DNA from: Euglena gracilis
Lineage: Eukaryota > Euglenida > Euglenophyceae > Euglenales
Reading direction: 5' to 3'
NCBI GenBank assembly: GCA_039621445.1
Contig: CP154957.1
Coordinates: 1,854,504 to 1,918,503 of the forward strand
DNA length: 64,000 nt
Numbering within the stretch: the stretch's first letter is position 1; each line of letters opens with the position of its first letter. The position numbers and the translations under genes are program-made. The notes below the pieces were generated by a model, which saw only the letters and a list, made by a program, of their open reading frames with translations, had not been told where the DNA came from and did not search any database. Positions 38,066-48,900 of this stretch are shown here, piece after piece.

Positions 38066-38527
38066 GGCAGCCTTAAACTTGAGGGACCCCGCGGAAGGTC
38101 AAACTTAGTTGTGGAGGGGAGGGGGGAGCGTAACGAAGTGGGTCCGGGATTCCCACTTGTGCCACCCCATCACCCTAAATATGATTTGCTGGCACCCCGT
38201 GCCCAACGCAGTTGGCGGTTGGGGTTAGGGTCAGGGCCTGAATTATGGCCCAAACCTGTTCAAATTTAGTCCTAAATTTAAGCCGAATTTGGACCTCAAT
38301 TCTGTATCGAGTCAAATGTGACCCCTGACCCTGACTAGCCTAACCCAAATCCTCATCATAACCATTTTTTCTGCAGAACTCTGCAAAAGATAATAAAATA
38401 ATAAAATAATAAAATAATAATAATAAAATAATAAAATCAGCGTTGTTTGCCACAAAAGAAAGGGTGCACCCCCCGATTTAATTTGTGGTACCCTCACCCC
38501 GAAGGATTCCAGTAGTTTAAAGCTGCC
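38066..38527. mobile_element. Foldback element family T, copy 3 (telomere-like core)
   Basis: The ends GGCAGCCTTAAACT and AGTTTAAAGCTGCC are complementary with one difference. Inside are GGGGTTAGGGTCAGGGCC and CCCCTGACCCTGACTAGCC, a second nested pair, plus a short AATAAA-type run. The flanks GTTCAGAA and TTTCAGAA suggest an 8-bp target duplication with one difference. Confidence 0.78.
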
Positions 38528-38682
38528 TTTCAGAATGACATAGCTTTACCAACCGCGGGGGGGGGAGGGGGGTCTGGAGTGCCAGTGAGTGCCTGCCCAG
38601 GCAGGCCCCCCCCCGCCCCCCGGGGTGGAGTCGGCACCCGACTAAAATACGGCCTGGAGGGCACCAGAACCAGGGGTTTTTT

Positions 38683-38935
38683 AAGACGGGGGGGGGGTCC
38701 CCCCACCCTCCCACCCCCTGGGGCCCCCCGGGGAGGGGGGGTCCCGGGGGACCCACAAAAAAATGGCCGAAAAATCGCGAAAAGCGCTAAAAATTACATT
38801 TTTTCGGCGCCTGCGGCGCCAAAAAGTATATCCAGCCCCCTCCGGGGGGACCCCCCCGGGGGGGGGGGCTCGGCCGGACCCACCCACCCTACCCCCCCCC
38901 CCCCCCCCGGGGTCCACGACTAAAAAAAAACCCCT
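38683..38935. repeat. Hairpin repeat family K, copy 2
   Basis: TTTTTAAGACGGGGGGGG, C/G runs, AAATGGCCGAAAAATCGCG, TTCGGCGCCTGCGGCGCC, AAAAGTATATCCAGCC and a final GGGGTCCACGA match copy 1 at 27110 block by block. Confidence 0.75.
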
Positions 38936-40054
38936 GACCAGAACCCTGTGCGAGAAGGGAAGGGCGGTCGAGCAGCCGCCCTCGTGTCAGCGGAGGGTAC
39001 CCACCGCAGCTCATTGGTCCTGGCAGCGCGAACCAAACAGGCTGGGGGATACTTTGGGGGGACAACGTTGAATCCAACGGTGCCAACAAGCCAGGGAGGG
39101 GTACATAAGTATAGGAGAGGGCCGGCCAACACCCGGCCAAGGAGGCTGGGCTGGGGCCTCTGGTTTGGTTCTCGTGGGTGGCGCAGGGGGCCAGAGGGGT
39201 GGACGGCGCGATCGCAATTGCAATTACTTTTACATTTATTACATATGTATTATATATATTATTCATAATTATAAATTACATATAATTCAAATTACAGTAT
39301 TTTTTATATACAATAATTTAATTTTGGGCATTGGTCCATTCTGTCATTGTACACAGCAAAAGCAAGGAAAATGTCGAGTAATATACCTCCCCAAAAAGCA
39401 GGTGGCCCAGTTAGCCCCCCCCCCCCCTCGTCCCCAAAGAAAATAACTGTATTTCTCATTTGGGGTGAACAGCAAAATGTTCTCCAAATGCAATCTAAAT
39501 CATGCACGTCGTTTGGGCTAGTCCACAGGCATCGTTTTAAAACGCCTCGAAAAAAACCTTAGAATGCCGTAGAATGCCAAAAATTTCAGTTTAACAGACC
39601 AACCGAGTAAAAATGCAGATTCGAAAATTTGGCTGTCACCTCACAGGTTGGCCGGCGGCAGGAACCTTGACAACTTTCTATCATGGCAGGTTAGTCGGTA
39701 CCAAAGACCCTGAGAGTTTCCCATTTGGGACCGTGACAGTTTCCCAGGTTGGGTATTTCAAGGGAAATCAATGAAAAATGACCCTGACAGGTTGGCCAGT
39801 ACCGGATACCCTGACAACTTCTTCTACTGACAAGACCTGACAGGTTCTCGGGCATAACTGTTTCCCGGGGGAAGCTGACTCACCAGCTGCCTTCTCACAA
39901 AAAGTACTTCAGACATTAGCCGGATTGGTGGGCTGCACGCACCAACCTCCACCTACACACACGTGACACACCCTGCCCAAAAAAAGAAAAGACACCTACA
40001 ATCTATGCATGGGCTGAGTTGGTGAGAAGAAAAGGAGAAGGGAAACGACCCCCC

Positions 40055-40120
40055 TCTTGCAGCTGGTGCCCTGGGTGAGGGGGGCGTTAGGCCTCTGCCG
40101 CCACCAGGGCCTATCTCTCA
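40055..40120 (-). other. Conserved block downstream of gene B stop
   Basis: On the - strand GGATGAGAGATAGG..GGCCTAACGCCCCCCTCAC then CCAGGG matches the sequence immediately after the gene A stop (59380-59436). In A the block is continuous with the coding end; in B about 550 bp intervene, bounded by GGATGA on both sides. It is probably 3' untranslated sequence, or a further exon (frame RPNAPLTQG in both copies). Confidence 0.55.
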
Positions 40121-40483
40121 TCCTTGGGCCAGAGGAGTTCTGGACAGAGAGAGAGAGAGAGCATCCGACCAAATAGGGTGTGCAGGATGCCGTTTCCACG
40201 CACATGTGCACGCAAACACACGCACACACACCCATACCCACACCCGCCCGCCTGCCCACCCTCATCCACCCATTCAATCCTTCACAGCCACCCCCGCGCC
40301 ATACACACTGCGGACGCAGCAGAACTCAAACATTGTGGAAAACTGCGAAAATCAAAATCTAAACTTGCCTCGAAAACCGGAAAGGTGGTGCCGATTGGTT
40401 GCAGTGCCCAACTGATGTGCTGGCCTGAATTACTTCCCACAAAACGTTAATCGTGGGGGAGGGTGGTTGGAAAGGTTGTCAGC

Positions 40484-40622
40484 CATATACATATACATAT
40501 AACTATACATACACATATGCATATACATACACATATGCATATACATATATATACATACACACATGTGCATATGCATATACACTTACATATAATTACATAT
40601 ACACCTGCATATACATATACAT
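40484..40622. repeat. ATACAT-type microsatellite
   Basis: Imperfect CATATA/ATACAC repeat about 50 bp beyond the stop codon of gene B. Confidence 0.9.
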
Positions 40623-40667
40623 ACTGCCTGCCAGGCAGTCCGAAGGGTGGAAGGGAGGCCCTGGCAG

Positions 40668-40760
40668 TCATCCACGGGAAGCAAAAACGGTGTTCAGTAG
40701 GAATGGGCCCGCGTGGAACGACACGAGGGTCAGGGGCCAGGGAGGAATGGGGGGGGGGCA
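40668..40760 (-). CDS. Gene B last exon with stop
   Basis: Encodes PLTLVSFHAGPFLLNTVFAS RG followed by TGA at 40668-40670. The copy-A version reads LTVASFHVGPFFLNTIFASHHG and stops at the equivalent TGA, so the stop is conserved. A hydrophobic C-terminal end of this kind could be buried or membrane-associated. The 5' boundary lies in a C-tract. Confidence 0.65.
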   Translation of the reverse strand, partial: CPPPIPPWPLTLVSFHAGPFLLNTVFASRG

Positions 40761-43700
40761 GGGTTCGATGCAAGGGCAGTTGGGCAGGGGTGGGTCGGAC
40801 CCCCCGGTCGAGCAGGGGGTGGGGAGACACCCCCAGGGAATGGGGGGGTCTGTGCAAAAAAAAAGTAAAAAGACACAAAAATCACGGTTTCGCGCATTTT
40901 TTTTTGCAAAATCGGCCAGAGATACAAAAAAATTGATGTCCCCGGCGCGAAGTACCAGAATTTTTTCCCCGGGGGGGGTCCCGTCCCAGAAACCATTTTT
41001 TTTTGGTTCCGGGGGGGGGGGGCCCGGAAGCAGGGCAGTCTTTAACAAAAAAAAAGCCTTCCCGTCCCAGCACATTCAATGAAACATTCATAGGAAACAT
41101 GGCCGAAAAAAATGGCCAGACTTTGGCAAAAACGGGTCGATATCGGGGGAAAAATGATTTCTGGCATCCTTGAGCCATCTCCCATCCACCCAAAACGTCA
41201 AAAAAATGTGTTTTTCGACCTTTTTATTTTTAACCCCGCTCGATCCCCGGATTTGCCATTGGTCGTCCCTTAGGCCCAAGGGCGGTCCTCAAGGGGCGTG
41301 CTTCAGGAGAAAATTTCGTCCCTTGTGGACCGCCCTGCCAGGAATCCCCCAGTCTGAAGGGGGAGGGGGGGGTGGTCTGATCCCCCCCTACAAAAACACC
41401 GCTCACTTAATACCCTGGACCCCCCCTCTTGCATAGTGGCACGGTCCAAATGACCGATTTGGGGCCCGGCTCAAGCCGAAAATTTTTGCCACCCCCCCCC
41501 AAATCGGGCAAAGAAGTCATTTTGGACACCTTTTGGGCAAAAAAAATTGCCTAACATGCTCAAAACTTTCGGCGCAAAACGTCGGAAGGAAAATTTTGGC
41601 ACTCTGGGTGCCTTGCCCCCCTCCCCCCGGGTCGGTACGGACCCCCCTTGGCAGGTGGGGGTGTCCGGACCCCTCAGGTCCAGGAGAAGGGGGGACAGGG
41701 GTGTCCGGACCCCCTCTTCTCTGAGCCCTGCAAGATACCGAATCTTTGAACGGTGGGTTTTGTTTGGGAGGGGGAACGTGGCCACACGGTCTAAGTAGAA
41801 GCAAAGTTTTAAACACAGACACATTTTTTAGGGAATATGATAACATAAAAAAAAAGCAAACAACCACGGCTTCAGGGGTGAAAAAAATGCAATAATGAAA
41901 AACTGTTAGCAATTAAGCAAATAAATTTTCTTCAGAAGCAAATACCAGATTTCTTTTTAGAAAAAGACCAGGAAATCCAATATCAACCATATAACACACT
42001 TCAATAAAAACCTTGGCCTTATAATTTCTTTTTTCGCCTCCTCTTTGGAAAGCACGGCAGACATGAAACAGCGACCGTTCAGCCCTGATCCAAAGAGGCA
42101 GCGCAGAGATGTCCTCCTCTTCAGAAGCGATGGACGACTCGCTGGAATGGGACCGGGACAGCTCAGAGGGCCGGTCGGAGGCGTCACACAGTACGGCCGG
42201 AAAATCGAGAACTCCGTGCTGCCCCACCCCTCCCCTGTTTTTTTTTATGATCTATTATTCGTTTTATTTCATATTTGATTTTATACCATCTAATTTTTTG
42301 TATTTACATATTATACATTACTTTAAATTTCAATTCATTCCAAGAACCAACTCGGCTTGCTGGGCCAGGGCTGGAAATTTGGGCTGACCACCTGCCCCCT
42401 CTGTAAAAAAAATGTGATAGAAAACGTTGGTCAGGTGCACGAGCAGGACTCTGACACGATTTGGAAATTATAATTAACATACTACTGAAATACAATACAA
42501 TACAATACAATACAATACAATACAATACAATACAATACAAACAATACAATACGATACAATACAATACAATACAATACAATACAATACAATGCAACACAAT
42601 GCAATACAATACAATATAATGTAATGTTATGTAACATAATGTAATGTAATGAAATGGAATGTTATATAATGTAATATAACATAACATAATAATAATATGA
42701 TAAAATGATAATGGATAACACATACAAATAATAAAAAAATAGGAATGGGGCCCCTCAGAAATAACCATTTTGTGATCACTTTTGATTTCGACCGTACGTT
42801 GTGAGCACTTTGCACTGGGAATCGGCTGCACCCGAGCGAAGAATGGGCTGGCAATTGATGCGCGCCAGGGGGGAGGGGGGCGGGGGGTGGAGGTGCTGCG
42901 AATCGGTTAAGCGAAAATTGTTCTGCTGCCCCCCAGAAGTAAGTACCCGGTGACCTCCAATGCCTTGTATCGTGACCTGAGCCAAATTTGACACTCTGCA
43001 TTTTGTATCGTTTTTTGAGGGTTCACAGTGCCCCCTTCCCCCCCCCCCCCCCCCACACACAAGCGCACAATTGGGGCAGCACCGACACCAATACAATCCC
43101 ACCACGCTTGGAAATTAACTTCCCCAACCGGAAGAATTTATCCATTACCCAAATAGACAAAATGTTCTGTATGCAATAGAATTACTTTTACACCCATCTG
43201 TGTGTAATTTATTTTAATTATTCAATCCATTTTTTGGCAAACCTTCCATTCGGCTTCTGGAAAATTCTTCTGAAATCTGGGACGTGGTGGTGGCATCTCC
43301 CATCTCAAATTTTTTTTGCAGCCAAAAATGACCCCCCCCCCTGTCCTTGTAGATGATTTACCCTCTTGTCACCAGAAATGGAACAAAACGTGTATGTGTC
43401 TTATCGTCCACACAATGGAATTGGTCAATGAGAGCAGCACTGAGGTCGGTGGCAAACACAACTCTCTTCTTGCGAGCCGCTCCCCGTGGGGTGTCCTCCA
43501 ATCCACACACGCCTTCGCTGAGGTGATTGGCCCCCCCCCCCCCCCCCCCGACAGAAGGTCAACTTAAAGCTCAATGGCGACCGGTTGCCCAGAGTCTACG
43601 CAGAACAAGGCAAAAAATAAAGCGCTTTTTCTTTCTTTCAAAAACCTCCTTCACGGGGTTGTCGTCGGCTCGAAAAGATGAAAATGGGCTGCCTTTTTCC

Positions 43701-45961
43701 CACGAGGTTTTGGACACACTCCGAGGTAGCCAGCGCAGAAAAAAAAATGGTCCTGTCCCGTCCCGTCCCAGGCTTTGTGGCTTTAGACGGGCCAATGATG
43801 ACCTATGCCCAGCCCATTGGCTTGGCGGCAGACACCCGACAAGCCAATGCATTGCCAACCCCAAAGTTCTCCTCCGCAGCTCCAATGGGCCAGCCACGGT
43901 GAAAGTGTATGTGGGGGTGTCCCCCCGCCCCTCTCCCTTCCTAGACTGGAGGGAGATATATGCCATGAATATCATGTGTGTAATATGTATACACACATAA
44001 ATATATTACACATATATTAAAAAAACATATAAATATATAATTATACATACTGCCATGTAATATATTTATATGTTGTTTTTACAATATATTTGTTACATAT
44101 TTACGTGTGTGTATACATATTCCTCCAACTCTAGGCTCCCTCGGGGGGGGGGGGGGGCATAGAGTTGGATCAGAGGGGCGGGCAAATTTTTTTGGATTAT
44201 TGATGGGCTAGGGTTAGGGTTAGAAGTTCGGCCTAACTTCAGGCCTAACTCATAGATTAGTGTTTGGTGTGCAAGTTAGGCCTATAGTTAGACCGACCTC
44301 CTACGGCCGACCTTCCCATTGCGTCAATAACACAAAATTTTGGACCCCCGCTATCCAACTATATGCCCACCCCCGGGAGATTTAGTTGGAGGCTGCCACA
44401 TGCATATATAACATATATTGTGACATCAAACTCAGTAACCCCCCCCTAATAAGTGCACGGGTGCGCGCATTTTAAGGACGTAGTTTCGGACCCCAAGGGG
44501 TGCGCACTTATTAGGGCAGTGCGCACTTTTTAGGGCAAAGCCCAAAATACTGGCATTACCCCCACTCTTTTTCAATTTCCCCCCCAATTTTGTGATTCAA
44601 GCTATGAGTCAAATGATTATGTCTCAAATGTGTCAAATTTGGGCTTGGACGATAGAAATATTTGGTCTGAGAAGGACAATTCTGAGAATTGTGTGTGCTT
44701 TCCGACCTGCGATATGACAGTGATTTCTCCTTTGGGGGGGGTGCGCACTTTTTAGGGAGGTAGTTTCGGACCCTTGGGGGGTGCGCACTTATTCGGGCAC
44801 TGCGCACAATTAGGGCACTGCGCACTTATTAGGGGGGGTTATATGTTATATGATATCGAACCCTGGGGTACCTCCCCCCTTGTCCAAGACATGCCAATGC
44901 TGAGGGAATGTGCCAACGGCACGGTGTGCCTTGGACAAGGGGGGGGGTGCCCCAGGGTTCGATATCATATAACATATAACCCCCCCCACGACTCAAATGA
45001 AACACCCACAGGCACCCTTTCACCGTCTCCCAATGGGCCGTCTGTATCCGTGCCAAACCTAGGATTTTCAACAGTGGCTCTGTCTGGAGAACTGAGATTT
45101 GACCCAGCGTGCCAAGCCGAAAAACTGCCCCTCTGAATCCGCCAAAAAAGCCATCTTGGGGCTTTTTTTTTTTACCAAAAATCTGTCAGGATGCTGAATA
45201 TTTCCGGCTCAAAGCGCCAGAAGGAAAACTTGCCTTTTGGAGGGTGGTAACATAAGTTCATTTAGTGACCCCAGGGGGTGGCACCTTTTCCCCGGCCCAA
45301 ACCCACCCACCCACCTTTTTGAAAAGACCCCCTCCCCGGAGGGGGTCAACAACCCACCCACCCACCACCCAAAGTCCAGTCAAAATCGGCCGAAAACGGT
45401 GAAAAAAGTTTGCAGCCCGGCCTTTGGCTGGACTGGCGAGCCTGGCGGGGCTGACCTTTACTTGCTCACCGACGCCAACCACCAAGCGCCCGCCATACTC
45501 CACTTAAGTCAGGGGGGGGTCTTCACCGCGCCGACGCACCGGTTACTCTGGCCCCCCGGGGGGGTCCCGGGGCCCCAACCCACTCTCGAAAACCCACCCA
45601 TCCCCCTGGGGGAGGGGTCACAGGTGTTGGGTGAATCTATGGGTGGCCCCCTCCAGTTGGTCTGAGCCGACCTTGGCAGGTGGGACCCCCCCCCCCCAAA
45701 CTGAAACCCCGTACGCACCTCAATTTTGGTTTCGGTGAGGCCGGATGGGTCTGATTTTTTAGAGGGGGCGCTGTTTTTTTTGGGGGACGAGACCCCTGAC
45801 ATCGAACCATTGGCGTGGGGCAGCCAAAGCGTGGCCTCGAAACCTGGTGCGGCAGCAGGGAGGGTGGGGGAGGCCACCGGGGGGGCCGTCCTCTTCGGCG
45901 GCTGCTGCTTGGCGGCTCGGTACCACGCGGAGGGGGCGGAGAGGTCGGAGAACTGTACCAT
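40668..45961 (-). CDS. Unknown gene B (paralogue of gene A at 59431-62361), four recognised exons
   Basis: Four - strand exons (45961-45719, 43498-43441, ~42215-42090, ~40760-40668) correspond in order and strand to four exons of a second copy 17-19 kb away. Conserved peptides are SAPSAWYRAAKQQPP, AARKKRVVFATD, SSIASEEEDISALPLW and SFHAGPFLLNTVFASRG-stop. The closest exon pair has the same length (58 nt), the same phase-1 GTGCTG donor and only synonymous changes in twelve consecutive codons. I do not recognise the family. KKRVVF fits the RVxF docking motif for protein phosphatase 1, which would make it a phosphatase-binding protein, but such short motifs occur by chance. The 5' exons upstream of 45961 were not found. 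Confidence 0.62.
41470..41740. repeat. C/G-tract repeat in gene B intron
   Basis: AATTGCCTAACATG, TTCGGCGCAAAACGTCGGAAGG, TTTGGCACTCTGGGTGCC and GGTCGGTACGGACCCCCCTT recur at 47280-47470 and 48790-48930, so this is a third dispersed family. It occupies intronic DNA of gene B. Confidence 0.7.
42090..42215 (-). CDS. Gene B exon with acidic SEEED segment
   Basis: Encodes DRPSELSRSHSSESSIASEE then EDISALPLW. The copy-A exon reads SSVASEEDDLPPMPLW. Serine-rich then acidic, ending P-L-W in both. Boundaries are approximate, and the frame stays open past the exon on both sides. Confidence 0.62.
42491..42615. repeat. ACAAT pentanucleotide microsatellite
   Basis: About 24 units of ACAAT with a few substitutions, in an intron of gene B. 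Confidence 0.95.
43441..43498 (-). CDS. Gene B exon with KKRVVF motif
   Basis: Encodes EDTPRGAARKKRVVFATDL plus one base, donor A|GTGCTG. The homologous exon at 61653-61710 has the same length and phase. Over AARKKRVVFATD the two differ at five third positions (GCT/GCC, AGA/AGG, TTT/TTC, ACC/ACT, GAC/GAT) and at no amino acid. The acceptor side has no AG in the same place in both copies, so that intron may be non-canonical. Confidence 0.75.
44121..44397. mobile_element. Foldback element family T, copy 4 (diverged)
   Basis: The right end is GTTGGAGGCTGCC; the left end has the complementary CCTCCAACTC but has lost GGCAG. The core reads GGCTAGGGTTAGGGTTAG..GGCCTAACTTCAGGCC on the left and GTTAGGCCTATAGTTAG on the right, parallel to copy 1. 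It lies in gene B between the exons at 43498 and 45719. No target duplication is visible. Confidence 0.65.
44430..44990. repeat. Two adjacent foldback repeats (AATAAGTGCGCA and TTATATGATATCGAACCC)
   Basis: From 44436 to 44836 units of TTTAAGGACGTAGTTTCGGAC and GGGTGCGCACTTATTAGGG flank a unique centre. From 44833 to 44990 a tight palindrome has arms of about 60 bp (GGTTATATGTTATATGATAT, CGAACCCTGGGG, TTGTCCAAG) around ATGCCAATGCTGAGGG. The centre resembles CATGCCAATGTTCCAG at 57049 and the text at 25668 and 29535. Confidence 0.8.
45719..45961 (-). CDS. Gene B exon with SAPSAWY motif
   Basis: 81 codons starting at an ATG (MVQFSDLSAPSAWYRAAKQQ) and ending TETKIE at a good GT donor (GAG|GTGCGT). 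It continues PPKRTAPPVASPTLPAAAPG, then a lysine- and serine-rich tail. The ATG may be internal rather than the true start. A shorter homologue is at 62265-62361. Confidence 0.62.
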
Positions 45962-48900
45962 AACAATAATGCCCTGGGGAGGGCAGAGGGGCCCCGAAGA
46001 ACGTCTAAAAATGACGAATTCTGGGCCTTGGGTGGGTCAAGAAAAACTAGCGGTGAAGCCCCCCTTGAAGGCAATGGACCCAAAAATAAGACCGACCTTA
46101 TTTTTTGAGGTGAAAAGGCTGGTGCCATCCAGCAAAGAAATTCCCAGCTTTCCACACATCCCTGCTTCTCTGAGGACCAACATTGACGGCCCAAATAATG
46201 CCCCCTCTTTTGCCAAAGAAAACCGAGAAGAGAATTCAACAGAGACATTGGAGAAATCACAAAAATCCATGCAATTGGGTCAGGGAAGAGGTGAAAAGAG
46301 CTGAGAAGTGAACGAGAAAAGAGAGAGGTGAACTGAGCAAAGGAGTCCAAAATAGCGGGATTATGTGGGATTATGCGGTTTTTTCAACCCTTGTATAATG
46401 CTCAATTATAATTGCTACAGATAAAAGTATGCAAAAAAATGATGCAAAATGAAACAAATGGTCTTTGAAACAGAAACCAACTGCCTGAAATGCTTCCTTT
46501 CCGGGCATTTCTTTTGTTGGATACCCCCCAAAAACAATTTATGCGGAATTATGCAGGATCATGCGGCAACAGAATTGTTCTTTAAAAAACCAAATTTCAT
46601 GGTAGTTTTCGACATGAAACGGAGAATGCAAAAACTTGATCGATCAAAAATAAAAAAATGAGTAAATCCCAACAATCCCATGGGCAACAGAATGCGACTT
46701 GTAGCAGTGCGCAAATTGATGCTCCTCTTCCAGGTGTTGCCACAACAAAAGAACACAAGCAAGGTTGGCCCCAGAGACCGCGGGGAGGGCCTCGAAGAGA
46801 CCCGCCCCTTTTGCCCACGGCCACGGAGCAAACACATGCAGCGGCAGACCCCCGGGGCCATGACCCATCGCCGGCCCTCAATAACCGTGCTTCATCAAAC
46901 AGAAAATCAAAACTGGGGGGGGGTTGCCCACGTCTGAAAGTCAGCCTCACCAAAGGAATCTCTGATGGATTGATCGATAAATTGAATTTCATCAAAACTG
47001 AATTGTCGAATTCAGACTGTTGGTGACCAGGTCGTCGAAGTCTGATCCTTCTTGGGGGGGTCGGGCTGACGAGAGAGTGCTCCCCATTTTCGAATTTTTC
47101 AGACCACGAAAGACGGCTCTCATCTTGAAGACCAGAAGTAACCCAGGCTTCGATATCACGGCAGGTGGGGGGGGGGGGTGGTCTGTCCCCCCCCCCCCTC
47201 CGGTCCAGAAGGAGGGGCACCCCCGACCCAAACAGTGGGGCAACCAGGTGACGACTTTCGGCCCGGCGCGAAGCGCGGGGCCCGAAAAATGTCACCCCCC
47301 AAACGTCCAAAACTGCCATTTTGGGAACTTTTTGGGCAAAAAAATTGTCAAAAATGCAAAAAACTTTTGCGTCAAGCGCCGGAAGGCAAAATTTTTTGGG
47401 TGGGTCCCAGGTGCCCCCCGTGGGCGGTCCGGACCCCCTTGGTCCAGGGGGGGTGGGGGGACACCAGGTTTTGTGTAGTGCTGACTTCTTTACGTATGGT
47501 GCTATGCTGCAGATGTTGGAGGCTTGCGGCAGACGGGGCGGCCCGGCCCGGCCCAGCGGTCCGGCGGCCCGGACCGGCTTGGCCCGGCTGGGTCACGGGA
47601 GGCTGGTGGATCAAAAAAAAAAAAAACTCATTTTCCGCTCTAAAACAGTTTTTCTGGATCCGGGAAGCCAAAAAAACACAAGTTTTCCCCGATTTTTTCC
47701 CCAACTTTTTTCGACCCAAGATGCACAGGTTTTGGGCTAAGAACGGGGGTCGGGGGCCGGGGAAGGAGGTCAAAAAAAAACGCTTATTTTTGGCTTGAAA
47801 AAAAGTTTCCGGGTCCGGGAGGCAAAAAAAAAACATGGTTCTTGGCAATTTTTTTTTCAATTTTTTTTTCTTTCGGTTTTTTTGACCCAGAAATGACGGA
47901 AAACAGGCCAAAACACTACAGATTTGGAGCGAAATGGGCTAGCCATGGAGTTACGGGAAAATCAAAACTGTTAGATAGGGTCCAAGGGCTTTACTTTGGG
48001 TTTCCGAAAATCTCCTTTGATTTTGCTTCATTTCTGAGACATTTTGGAGACATCAGTTTTTTTGACCCTGAATACAACCCAAAATGGCCCCAGAAATGGG
48101 CCAAAATTGGCAGAAAAATGGGTAACTCGTAACTCGTAACTCGTAAGCTACACGAAGAGTTGGGTTAAGGAATAAGGCATTCCAAGGGCTTCATTTTTGC
48201 TCTCCGGATATTTTCTTTGATTTTGCTTCATTGTCGAGATATTTTGAAAGAATCGGGGTTTTGAGCAAAAAACGGCCCCAAAAACACCCCAAAATGGCTC
48301 TTTGGGTCGCAAAAGCCCCGGGGGAACAGAAGCCTGGCCAAAAGCTGCTGGCTCAGCTGTGGATTCCCCCGAATTGTCTGCTCAAATCAACTCGCCCACC
48401 CAGCACATCAACCAAAATGCAATTTCCCAGAAAACGACCCTGAAATATGCAACTTCTCAGATAGAAATCTCTCTGCAAAAAAACTCTTCTGCTCCTCCTG
48501 CTCCACATCGACATCGACCACCGAGGAGCTGGCTGCCAAACCACATGGATGACACGGGGTGGGGGGGGAAGGTGTGAACAGAGCAGCTGGCGGATCGTCA
48601 GCCAAAACGATGCATGTTGCCGACGGCAGGCTTCGCTATGGTAGGTCGGGGGACCCGCCTCTGGTCCAGAAGGGGAGCCGGTCTGGGTGACCAATTTTGA
48701 CACCCATCCCATTGACATCTCATTTGACATCCCATTTTGACAATTATTTTTGACAAATTTTAACTTCCTCTAAACGGCCATTAAAAAGTTCATTTTGGGT
48801 ACTGTTTTGGACGAAAAGTTGTCAAAAATGCAATTTTTTTTCGGCGCAAAGCGCCAGAAGGAAAAACTTAACTTATTGGGGGTCCTAATTACCCCCCCCG

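Larger units (their letters stand above)
38936..40666. other. Region downstream of unknown gene B
   Basis: A proline-rich - strand frame at about 39020-39220 (APPTRTKPEAPAQPPWPG) may be coding but has no supporting match in copy A. The block 40055-40120 is conserved with copy A just after its stop codon (listed separately). A CATATA-type run is at 40484-40622. Confidence 0.45.

Noticed and set aside
45726-46304. 192-codon + strand frame
   Set aside because: It is antisense to the gene B exon at 45719-45961, whose reading is confirmed by the paralogous copy.
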